Shown piece after piece: positions 50,831 to 58,113 of a DNA stretch of 64,000 nt; the first letter of the stretch is position 1, and each line of letters starts with the position of its first letter. The notes under the pieces are model-generated. The model was not told where the DNA came from. It did no database searches and saw only the letters and a program-made list of their open reading frames with translations. A program made the position numbers and the translations under genes. This stretch comes from Anaerolineales bacterium (GTDB lineage: Bacteria > Chloroflexota > Anaerolineae > Anaerolineales > UBA6663). Where the stretch lies: positions 1 to 64,000 of the forward strand of contig JADZEK010000133.1 of assembly GCA_020850595.1 (NCBI GenBank). The letters are read 5' to 3'.

Positions 50831-51940
50831 TTAGCCGGCCGGCTCGAGGCTGGGGAGCGAGAGCGTGAAGGTGCTGCCGTGGCCCGGCACGCTCTGGGCG
50901 CTGAGCGCGCCGCCGTGCATTTGGGCGATGCTCTGGGCAATCGCCAGGCCCGAGCCGGAGCCTTGCTGTTCCAGCTTGGCCCGGTCAATCTGGTAAAACA
51001 CGTCGAAGATCTTGTCCAATTCGGAGGCCGGCATGCCGATGCCGTGGTCAATGACGTGGATGAGCACCCCGCGCCCGCCCGGCTCGGCCCGCAGCGTCAC
51101 CTGGCCGCCGGTCTTGCGCGAGAACTTGATGGCGTTATCGAGCAGGCGCAGCACGGCGTCGAGCAGGTATTCGCGGTCGGCGCGCACGCCGGGCAGCGCC
51201 TCGGCCACCTCGGCCCGCAGCGTCACCTGGCGCGCTTCGGCCTTGGCGCGGCTGCGCTCCAGCGCCAGTTGCAGCAGCAGCGGCAGGTTGGGCAGCGGGG
51301 CGCAGCGCCGCTCGAACAACTCTTGCGCCTCGCCCGTTTGCAGCTCCACCAGAAAGATGAAGTCTTCCACCAGGCGGCGCAGGCGCTCGCTGCCGACTTG
51401 AATGCCGCGCATGAAGTCGCGGAACTCTTCGGCGCTCAGGTTGTTCTCGCGCAGCATGTCGGCATAGGTGCTGATGTAGGTGAGCGGCGTGCGAAACTCG
51501 TGGTTGAGGGTGGTGAGGATGGTGCGCTTGAGGTCGCTGATCTGGCGCGTTTGGGCCGAGAGCAGTTGCGCGCGCCGGTTGAGCTTGGCCTGCACGGCCA
51601 CGATCAGGTCGGCTTCGTCGAACGGCTTGGTGAGGTAGTCGTCGGCCCCCAGCATCTTGCCGCGGCGCACGTCGGCCTTTTCGCCCTTGGCGGTCAGGAA
51701 GATGAAGGGCAGGCTCACCCAATCGGGGTGGGCGCGCACCTGGTGGTAGAACTGGTAGCCGTCCATGCGCGGCATGTTGATGTCCGAAACGATCAGGTCG
51801 GGCACCTGCCGGCTGAGCAGGGTGAGGGCGTCTAGGCCGTTGCGAGCGGTGAGCACCTGGTACCCGGCCAGCTCGAGCATGTCGCGCAGGCCCTCCAGCA
51901 GGGCAGCATCATCTTCGACCACCAGGATGACGTCGGGCAT
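50831..51940 (-). CDS. Receiver-histidine kinase (hybrid with N-terminal receiver)
   Basis: 369 residues. Receiver at 1-120 (VVEDD, phosphoacceptor VSDINMPRMDGY, FLTAK, YLTKPF). Short linker, then HisKA with phospho-His in NHEFRTPLTYI and an HATPase domain (LDNAIKFSRK, HVIDHGIGMP, GSGSGLAIAQSIAQMHGG). No membrane helix: a soluble kinase that gets its input through its receiver. It follows the AAA/winged-helix gene by 30 nt, so they are likely partners. Confidence 0.93.
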   Translation of the reverse strand: MPDVILVVEDDAALLEGLRDMLELAGYQVLTARNGLDALTLLSRQVPDLIVSDINMPRMDGYQFYHQVRAHPDWVSLPFIFLTAKGEKADVRRGKMLGADDYLTKPFDEADLIVAVQAKLNRRAQLLSAQTRQISDLKRTILTTLNHEFRTPLTYISTYADMLRENNLSAEEFRDFMRGIQVGSERLRRLVEDFIFLVELQTGEAQELFERRCAPLPNLPLLLQLALERSRAKAEARQVTLRAEVAEALPGVRADREYLLDAVLRLLDNAIKFSRKTGGQVTLRAEPGGRGVLIHVIDHGIGMPASELDKIFDVFYQIDRAKLEQQGSGSGLAIAQSIAQMHGGALSAQSVPGHGSTFTLSLPSLEPAG

Positions 51941-51970
51941 GGGGACGGGGCGGCGACAGCCGCCGCAAGG

Positions 51971-53329
51971 CTAGAGGTCGTCTTTCGATGGTTCGACGGG
52001 CTGGCTGGAGAGCTTGTAGCCGCGGCCGCGCTGGGTGAGCAGGTAGCGCGGCCGGGCCGGGTCAGGCTCGATCTTGGCGCGCAGGCGGCTGACGAGCTTC
52101 TCGATGCGCGCATCGTCCACGCGGTCGAGATACTCGCCGCCCCACACGGCCTCGACGATCATGTCTTTGGTGGTCAGGCGGTCGCGGCGTTCATACAGCA
52201 GGCGCATGAGCTTGTATTCCAGGTCGGTGAGGATGGTGACCTTGGCGCCGTCCACCCACACTTCGCCGGCGTCTTCGTCCACCACCACGCCCTGGGCCGA
52301 GAGGTTGGGCAGGGCGCTCTGGCGGCGCACAAAGGCGGCAAACAATTCGCTGAAGAGCTGCCGGCCCTCCGGGTCATCCACGATCAGGCCCAGCGTGCGC
52401 AGGCGCTCGCCGTCCGGCCCGGCCAGCCCTTCATCGGGCGCGGTGACGAGGTGGATCAGCGCGGCCTGCTCGTCGGGGCGCAGTTGGTTCCACACCTTCA
52501 GGCACTCGGCGCGGGCGGCCAGGTCGCCGGTGAGGCGGCGGGTGTCGGTGGCGCCCTGGGCGAAGCGCAGCGCGGCCTGGGTCAGCGCGCTCAGCAGGCC
52601 GAAATGCCCGCCCGCCAGCCGCAAGATCACGTCTACGGTGGCTTCGTCGAGCGCGTCGCTGCCGGGGTAGTTGAGGATCACCCGGCGCGCGTCGGTCGCG
52701 GCCAGCAGCCCGAGCGGCAGCAGGTAGCCCACGAACAGTTCGGCGAACTCGTTGTCGTTCGGGGCGCGAATGTCGCTCAGCAGGCGCGAGGTGGCGGTGA
52801 CGTAGACCAGCCGCGAGTGGGTGTGGTCTTTGAGGGCGCGCAGGTTGAGCAGCGTGCGATCTTCCAGCACCGAATAGATCTCGTCAAACTCGTCGAAGAG
52901 CAGCACCAGGGTCAGGTCGAGCCGGCTGCAGGTTTCGGCCAGCGCGTTGTTGAAGGCCAGCGAGGCCTGGAAGGCCGGCCCGGTGGTGATGCGGTTGTGA
53001 TACTCGCGCACGCTCTGGAGCAGCTCGACCGGCGGGTTGGGCGAGGTGGCCGGGTCTTCGATCACCTCCAGCAGGCTGCGCACCACGATCTCGTAAAAGC
53101 CGGTGGCGCTCAGCTCGACCAGCCGGTTGCAGTCAATGTACACCACGGCGGTGGGGCGGCCGGCGATCGCATCAAAGCGGCGCTGGCTTTCGGGGGCGGC
53201 CAGCGCGCGCATGAACGGGCTTTTGCCGGTGTTGCTCAGGCCGAAGATGGCGACACAATGGCCGTCGGCCAGGGTGCGCTGCAAGTCGTGGAGTTGGTCT
53301 TCGCGCAAGGCGGGGAGGTTAACAGCCAT
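51971..53329 (-). CDS. P-loop ATPase with C-terminal OmpR-type winged helix
   Basis: 452 residues. AAA/STAND-like N-terminal ATPase: Walker A GLSNTGKS at residues 30-37, Walker B-like LVLLFDEFDEI. After an arm region with helices, residues ~355-440 form an OmpR/PhoB winged helix (VTILTDLEYKLMRLLYERRD, LVSRLRAKIEPDP, YLLTQRGRGYKL). So ATP binding, instead of a receiver, would control DNA binding. Adjacent receiver-kinase suggests a shared pathway. The start may be leaderless (CATAAT 8 nt before ATG). Confidence 0.85.
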   Translation of the reverse strand: MAVNLPALREDQLHDLQRTLADGHCVAIFGLSNTGKSPFMRALAAPESQRRFDAIAGRPTAVVYIDCNRLVELSATGFYEIVVRSLLEVIEDPATSPNPPVELLQSVREYHNRITTGPAFQASLAFNNALAETCSRLDLTLVLLFDEFDEIYSVLEDRTLLNLRALKDHTHSRLVYVTATSRLLSDIRAPNDNEFAELFVGYLLPLGLLAATDARRVILNYPGSDALDEATVDVILRLAGGHFGLLSALTQAALRFAQGATDTRRLTGDLAARAECLKVWNQLRPDEQAALIHLVTAPDEGLAGPDGERLRTLGLIVDDPEGRQLFSELFAAFVRRQSALPNLSAQGVVVDEDAGEVWVDGAKVTILTDLEYKLMRLLYERRDRLTTKDMIVEAVWGGEYLDRVDDARIEKLVSRLRAKIEPDPARPRYLLTQRGRGYKLSSQPVEPSKDDL

Positions 53330-53405
53330 GGGCCGCTATTATGCACGAAAACCTGTCGGCGCGGAAATGCCGCCCGCGCACCTCGGCGCAGCGGGGCCGC
53401 CGCGC

Positions 53406-53987
53406 TCAGCCGCCGAACAGCCGCGCCAACAGTTCCTGGCCGGGCGGCGTCAGCAGGAAGGCGAAGACCAGGCACAAGCAGAGCAGCGCCAGCGCCAGGC
53501 AGCCCACGGCCGCCACCAGCGGCCACCTCAGGCCGCGTGGGCGCGCCGCCGGCGGCGCCTCGGCCAAACCAGCCGGGAGCGGCGCGGCCTGGGTGGGCGC
53601 CGGCACCAGCTCGGGCGCCCGGATGGTGGGCGGCGCATCCGGCGCGGTGGGCGGCTCGGCGGCGGGCGGCTCCACCAGCGTTTCCAGGTCGGCGGCGGAG
53701 GTGGCCGCGCCGTCGAGCGTGAACAGGCTGTCGCCGACTTGCAGTTGGTCGCCCGCGCGCAGGCTGCGCGTTTGGCCGGCGGCCAGGCGCGTGCCGTTCA
53801 CGAAGGTGCCGTTGGAGGCGTGCTCGTCGCGCACCTGCACCACGCCGCGATCTACCCACACGGCGGCGTGCACGCGCGAGACGAGCGAATCCGGCGGACG
53901 GATTTGGCAGGTCTCGTCGCGGCCAATGTACAGCAGACGGTCAATGGGGTAATTGCGGCCGTAGGACGAGCGCAGTCGGAAGGGCAT
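53406..53987 (-). CDS. FHA-domain protein with C-terminal membrane anchor
   Basis: 193 residues. FHA domain at 1-95 with LLYIGRDETCQI, SLVSRVHAAVWV, HASNGTFVNG: the Arg, Ser, His and Asn-Gly residues for phosphothreonine binding are all present. Pro/Ala linker, then a C-terminal transmembrane helix (RWPLVAAVGCLALALLCLCLVFAFLL), so it is tail-anchored with the FHA in the cytoplasm. Start shares TAATG with the stop of the DUF212 gene. Confidence 0.92.
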   Translation of the reverse strand: MPFRLRSSYGRNYPIDRLLYIGRDETCQIRPPDSLVSRVHAAVWVDRGVVQVRDEHASNGTFVNGTRLAAGQTRSLRAGDQLQVGDSLFTLDGAATSAADLETLVEPPAAEPPTAPDAPPTIRAPELVPAPTQAAPLPAGLAEAPPAARPRGLRWPLVAAVGCLALALLCLCLVFAFLLTPPGQELLARLFGG

Positions 53988-54439
53988 TAGACCACCCGCA
54001 GCAGGACGTAAGCTGTGACCATTCCCAGCAGCAGGCCGCCGATGACCTCGCGGGGCGTATGGCCCAGCACCTCTTTGAGTTCTTTTTCGGCCAGCGGATG
54101 GCCGGTGAGCAGTTCGTCAATCATTAAGTTCAGCACGCGCGCGTGGTCGCCCGCGTGGCGGCGCACGCCGGTGGCGTCGTAGATGACCACGGCCGCCAGC
54201 ACGGCCGCGACCGCGAAGGTGGTGGATTGAAAGCCGTCTTGCAGGCCGACGCCGATGGCGATGCCCGTGACCAGCGCCGTGTGCGACGAGGGCATGCCGC
54301 CCGCGGCGAACAAGAGCGACCAATCCCACTCGCGGTGCAGCAGGTAGTTCAGCGGCACCTTAATGATCTGCGCGATGGTCCAGGCCAGCACGGCGGCCAG
54401 CAGCACCCGGTTGGCGAGCAGGCCCAGGACCACGCTCAT
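53987..54439 (-). CDS. Divergent PAP2 family protein (DUF212)
   Basis: 150 residues; membrane protein with phosphatase-like motif GGMPSSHTALVTG, VIYDATGVRRHAG and ELKEVLGHTPREVIGGLLLG, which are DUF212 hallmarks. It may be an acid-phosphatase-like lipid phosphatase. Starts 2 nt after the xseB stop, part of the four-gene xseA-xseB-DUF212-FHA operon. Confidence 0.9.
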   Translation of the reverse strand: MSVVLGLLANRVLLAAVLAWTIAQIIKVPLNYLLHREWDWSLLFAAGGMPSSHTALVTGIAIGVGLQDGFQSTTFAVAAVLAAVVIYDATGVRRHAGDHARVLNLMIDELLTGHPLAEKELKEVLGHTPREVIGGLLLGMVTAYVLLRVV

Positions 54440-54441
54440 GG

Positions 54442-54708
54442 CTAGCCTTCGTCGGGGGCGAAGGGTTGCAACTGATAGCCGCCGCCCGGGCGCGGCGTTA
54501 GCTGCTGGACCTTCAGGTCGGCGGCGTCGAGCAGTTGCTGGCAGCGGGCCGAGAGCGCCTGGCCGCGCTCGTGCAGCGCGACCGAGTCGTCCAGCGTCAG
54601 GCTGCCCGCTTCCAGCCGGCTGACGATGTCTTCCAGCTCGGCGAAGGCGTCTTCAAAGCTCAGGGTCTCAAGCGGGGCGGCGGGTTTGGGCTTGGCCTTG
54701 GCAGGCAT
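54442..54708 (-). CDS. xseB: Exodeoxyribonuclease VII small subunit
   Basis: 88 residues. SFEDAFAELEDIVSRLEAGSLTLDDSVALHERG is the XseB signature. With XseA it degrades single-stranded DNA ends. 2 nt separate it from the xseA stop; the ATG at 54708. Confidence 0.95.
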   Translation of the reverse strand: MPAKAKPKPAAPLETLSFEDAFAELEDIVSRLEAGSLTLDDSVALHERGQALSARCQQLLDAADLKVQQLTPRPGGGYQLQPFAPDEG

Positions 54709-54710
54709 GG

Positions 54711-55904
54711 TTATCCTTCAGCGAGAACGCGGGCGGCAAATTCGCCCGCGTGCACTTGCACGCGCAGGGTCTGGCCGGGCTGCACGGCGGCGGCCGCGCG
54801 CACCAGGTCGCCCGCCTCGGTGGTCACCACGGCATAGCCGCGCGCGAGCACGGCGCGCGGGTTCACGGTGTTCAGCGCTTGCTCCAGGCCGCGCCAGCGC
54901 GCCCGGTCGAGCGCCAGCCGGTGGTCGAGCGCGGCGGCGGCGCGGGCGGTCAGGTCATCCAGGCGTTGGCGGGCGCTGCGCAGTTGGTTGACGGGCGAGA
55001 AGCCGCGCAGTTGCGCTTGTTGGTTTGAGAGCGCCCAGGCTAGATCGCGCAGTTGGGCTTGCAGCGCTTCCGTCAGGCGCAGCGTCAGGGCGGCGCGATC
55101 TAGCTCCCACTGTTCGCGGTCGGGCGTCACCAGTTCGGCGGCGGCGGAGGGCGTGGGCGCGCGCAGGTCGGCGGCGAAGTCGGTCAGGGTGAAGTCGGTC
55201 TCGTGGCCGACGCCGCTCACCACGGGCACGGGGCAGGCCGCCACGGCCCGCACCACGCGCTCGTCGTTGAAGCCCCACAGGTCTTCCAGCGCGCCGCCGC
55301 CGCGCGCCACGATGAGCACGTCGGGCGCGGTCGCGGCGCAGGCGGCGAGGGCCGCCACGATCTGCGGCGGGGCGTCCAGGCCCTGCACGGCGGTGGGGGC
55401 CAAAACCACCTCGGCCAGCGGCCAGCGGCGGCGCAGGATGTTCAGGATGTCGCGCAGGGCGGCCCCGGCGGGCGAGGTGACCACGCCGATGCGGCGCGGC
55501 ACGCTGGGCAGCGGGCGCTTGCGTTCGGGCGCGAACAGCCCTTCGCCTTCGAGTTGGGCCTTGAGGCGCAAGAATTCGCGGTAGAGCGCGCCTTCGCCCG
55601 CGGCCTGCAAGTGCAGCACGTCGAGCTGGTATTGGCCGCGCGCCTCGTACAGGGTGACGTTGCCCAGCGCCACGACCGCGTCGCCGTCGCGCGGCACGAA
55701 CGGTTGGCGCTCGGCGCGGCTGCGCCACAGCACGCAGTTGACCTGCGCCCCGCCGTCCTTCAGCGAGAAGTACCAGTGGCCCGAAGGGTAGGCCTTGAAG
55801 CCGGAGATTTCGCCGCTGACGCGCAGGTCTTGCAGGCGGTAATCGGTTTCGAGCGCTTGTTTGACGTAGCGGTTGAGACTGCTGACCGTCCATAGGTCGG
55901 GCAT
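54711..55904 (-). CDS. xseA: Exodeoxyribonuclease VII large subunit
   Basis: 397 residues from ATG 55904. OB-fold N-terminus: VSSLNRYVKQALETDYRLQDLRVSGEISGF, HWYFSLKDGGAQVNCVLWR; then catalytic region with GVVTSPAGAALRDILNILRRR, ARGGGALEDLWGFND and GVGHETDFTLTDFAADLRAPTPSAAAEL; a coiled-coil and C-terminal motif GYAVV. TACCAT ends 6 nt before the ATG on the minus strand, so it is probably leaderless. Longer open frame upstream reads through the minisatellite and is rejected. Confidence 0.95.
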   Translation of the reverse strand: MPDLWTVSSLNRYVKQALETDYRLQDLRVSGEISGFKAYPSGHWYFSLKDGGAQVNCVLWRSRAERQPFVPRDGDAVVALGNVTLYEARGQYQLDVLHLQAAGEGALYREFLRLKAQLEGEGLFAPERKRPLPSVPRRIGVVTSPAGAALRDILNILRRRWPLAEVVLAPTAVQGLDAPPQIVAALAACAATAPDVLIVARGGGALEDLWGFNDERVVRAVAACPVPVVSGVGHETDFTLTDFAADLRAPTPSAAAELVTPDREQWELDRAALTLRLTEALQAQLRDLAWALSNQQAQLRGFSPVNQLRSARQRLDDLTARAAAALDHRLALDRARWRGLEQALNTVNPRAVLARGYAVVTTEAGDLVRAAAAVQPGQTLRVQVHAGEFAARVLAEG

Positions 55905-56042
55905 AGGCGGATGGTAGACCAGAGGCGGCTTTTGGTCAATCGGAATCGGGCGAGGGGCGCGCCGGCCCGGCTCGGAATTCTGGACGAAATCAGCCAGATT
56001 GGCGAGCGCCACTGCCGCCACTGCTGCCACGTGATCTTTGAG

Positions 56043-56294
56043 AACTGGCATTACTGGCAGGGCGACCACGCGATGGCGGGGAACTGGCATTACTGGCAGG
56101 GCGACCACGCGATGGCGGGGAACTGGCATTACTGGCAGGGCGACCACGCGATGGCGGGGAACTGGCATTACTGGCAGAACGACCACGCGATGGTGGGGAA
56201 CTGGCATTACTGGCAGAACGACCACGCGATGGCGGGGAACTGGTATTACTGGCAGGGCGACCACTTGAGGGCTGAGAACTGTCACTACTGGCAG
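56043..56294. repeat. 39-bp tandem repeat (minisatellite), six full units plus part
   Basis: Units start at 56043, 56082, 56121, 56160, 56199, 56238 and a partial at 56277. Each begins aactggcattactggcag. Units 1-3 are nearly identical; units 4-7 have a few changes. The period is a multiple of three, so several frames stay open; one plus-strand frame gives a 13-residue repeat NWHYWQGDHAMAG within 55911-56393, without a good ribosome-binding site. Stands in the 583-base gene-free stretch between xseA and the mod gene. Confidence 0.9.
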
Positions 56295-56487
56295 GAGCGG
56301 CCGGTCGTGGTTTGGCGGGGACGGATGCGGTTGGTAAAGGGCGTGGCGCGGCGTTGTGCTAAGGTATACTGTGGCAAACAAATGTTCGACTAGCAAGAGG
56401 TTGGGGAAATTTTAAGGTTAGCACTTTTTTCCAGCCGTTATGCTAGAACGACGCGATTATGGCCGATAAACGAGCGAGTGAGCGACG

Positions 56488-58110
56488 ATGCCTTCTTTGA
56501 ACTGGATTGGGCGCGAGGCAGTGGAGCGCCACCACACGACGGTGCCGTTTCATTTGCTGCGGGCGGAGCCGGCGCTTTCGGTGGGGCCGGCGGACAGCGG
56601 GAACTTGCTGGTGGAGGGCGACAACCTGGTGGCGCTGAAGGCGCTGCTGCCGTTTTACGCGGGGCAGGTGAAGTGCATTTACATTGACCCGCCTTACAAC
56701 ACGGGCAATGAGGGCTGGGTTTACAACGACAACGTAAACAGCCCACAGATGCAAGAGTGGTTAGGAAAGGTAGTCGGCACGCAAGGTGAGGACCTGAGCC
56801 GCCACGACAAGTGGTTGTGCATGATGTATCCTCGCCTCCTACTTCTGCGAGAGCTACTTAGCAGCGACGGGGCGATTTTTATTAGCATTGACGACAATGA
56901 GGCGGCTCGCCTTAGACTAGTAGCGGACGAGATATTTGGCGAGCAAAACTTTATTGCGAATATCGTCTGGCAAAAGAAACAGTCGCCCCAGAATGATGCC
57001 ATCAACATATCAGATATGCACGACCACATATTAGTTTATGCCAAAAGGGCGAAGCAAAATCGGAATGATCCCAAAGGTTGGCAACGGAATCTACTATCAG
57101 CAGGGGAAACTCAAAGTCAACGATATGCCAACCCCGACAATGATCCACTCGGACCTTGGGCTTCCGCCGACCTAACGGTCAATAAAACGGCAGATGAACG
57201 CCCCAACCTATACTACGCAATAAAGAACCCTAACACGGGTAAGGATGTCTGGCCTCCATCACGCCGTCGCACATGGATATTTGAGAAGACTGTGCTTGAA
57301 CGTTTGGTCGCGGAGGGTCGTGTTTGGTGGGGTATTAGTGGTACAAATGTTCCCCGCTTGAAGAAGTATTACAAAAAGGATGGTGGCCTAGTTCCCTCAA
57401 CTTGGTGGCCGCGAGAGATAGCGGGTGACAATCAAGAGGCGCGGCGTGAAATTCGTCGCATATTTGGAGACACTGAGGATGACGTATTCCCGACCCCAAA
57501 ACCTGTCCGCTTGGTGCAACGCATTCTCGAGCTTGCGTCGCAACCTGGTGACATCATCCTTGATTCTTTCGCGGGCAGCGGCACAACGGGCCATGCTGTC
57601 TTGCAGCTAAATAAGGCAGGCGGTAATCGTCGGTTCATCCTTACAGAAATGGAGCCGACTGTAGCGCGCACTGCTACCGCAGAGAGATTGCGGCGTGTAA
57701 TCGAAGGCTATGCAAACATAGAGGGGTTGGCTGGCGGCTTCCAATACTGTACCCTCGGCCCCACGCTGTTCGACGCGGAGGGGCATATACGCGCTGAGGT
57801 GGGTTACGGAGAGCTAGCGCGGTTGGTCTTTTTTAGCGAAACGGGGGCGGCGCTGCCGAAGCCCAAGAACGGCCAGACGCCACTGCTGGGGGTGCACAAC
57901 GGCACAGCGGTCTATTTGCTGTATAACGGCATCCTGAAAGACAAGTCGGCGGCGGGGGGCAACGCGCTGACGCGGGCGGTGCTGGCGGGGCTGCCGGCGC
58001 ACGCCGGGCCGAGGGTGATCTATGGCACGCGCTGCCTGCTAAGCGCGGAAAGGCTGCGCCAAGTGGGCGTGACGTTCAAGCAGATTCCGACGGCGCTGAG
58101 GGTGGAGTAG
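56488..58110 (+). CDS. Type III restriction-modification, Mod subunit (adenine methyltransferase)
   Basis: 540 residues. Beta-class order: motif IV DPPYNTGNEG at about 71-80, target recognition region, then SAM motif DSFAGSGTTGHAVLQLN near 355. VEGDNLVALKALLPFYAGQVKCIYIDPPY is the classical Mod start. The middle (about 56750-57700) has clearly lower GC and different codon use from the flanking parts, consistent with exchange of the recognition domain. The Res gene starts 3 nt after the stop. Confidence 0.95.
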   Translation: MPSLNWIGREAVERHHTTVPFHLLRAEPALSVGPADSGNLLVEGDNLVALKALLPFYAGQVKCIYIDPPYNTGNEGWVYNDNVNSPQMQEWLGKVVGTQGEDLSRHDKWLCMMYPRLLLLRELLSSDGAIFISIDDNEAARLRLVADEIFGEQNFIANIVWQKKQSPQNDAINISDMHDHILVYAKRAKQNRNDPKGWQRNLLSAGETQSQRYANPDNDPLGPWASADLTVNKTADERPNLYYAIKNPNTGKDVWPPSRRRTWIFEKTVLERLVAEGRVWWGISGTNVPRLKKYYKKDGGLVPSTWWPREIAGDNQEARREIRRIFGDTEDDVFPTPKPVRLVQRILELASQPGDIILDSFAGSGTTGHAVLQLNKAGGNRRFILTEMEPTVARTATAERLRRVIEGYANIEGLAGGFQYCTLGPTLFDAEGHIRAEVGYGELARLVFFSETGAALPKPKNGQTPLLGVHNGTAVYLLYNGILKDKSAAGGNALTRAVLAGLPAHAGPRVIYGTRCLLSAERLRQVGVTFKQIPTALRVE

Positions 58111-58113
58111 ACC

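Noticed and set aside
56043..56294. CRISPR array
   Set aside because: The units are contiguous 39-bp repeats without variable spacers, so it is a minisatellite.
55911..56393. A real gene for a 160-residue Trp/His repeat protein
   Set aside because: No ribosome-binding site, the open frame is explained by a period divisible by three, and the changes between units show no bias to silent positions. Kept only as a possibility in a finding.
54711..56396. A longer XseA of 561 residues beginning in the minisatellite
   Set aside because: The first 164 residues are translation of the tandem repeat; MPDLW at 55904 is the family N-terminus and has a -10 box just before it.
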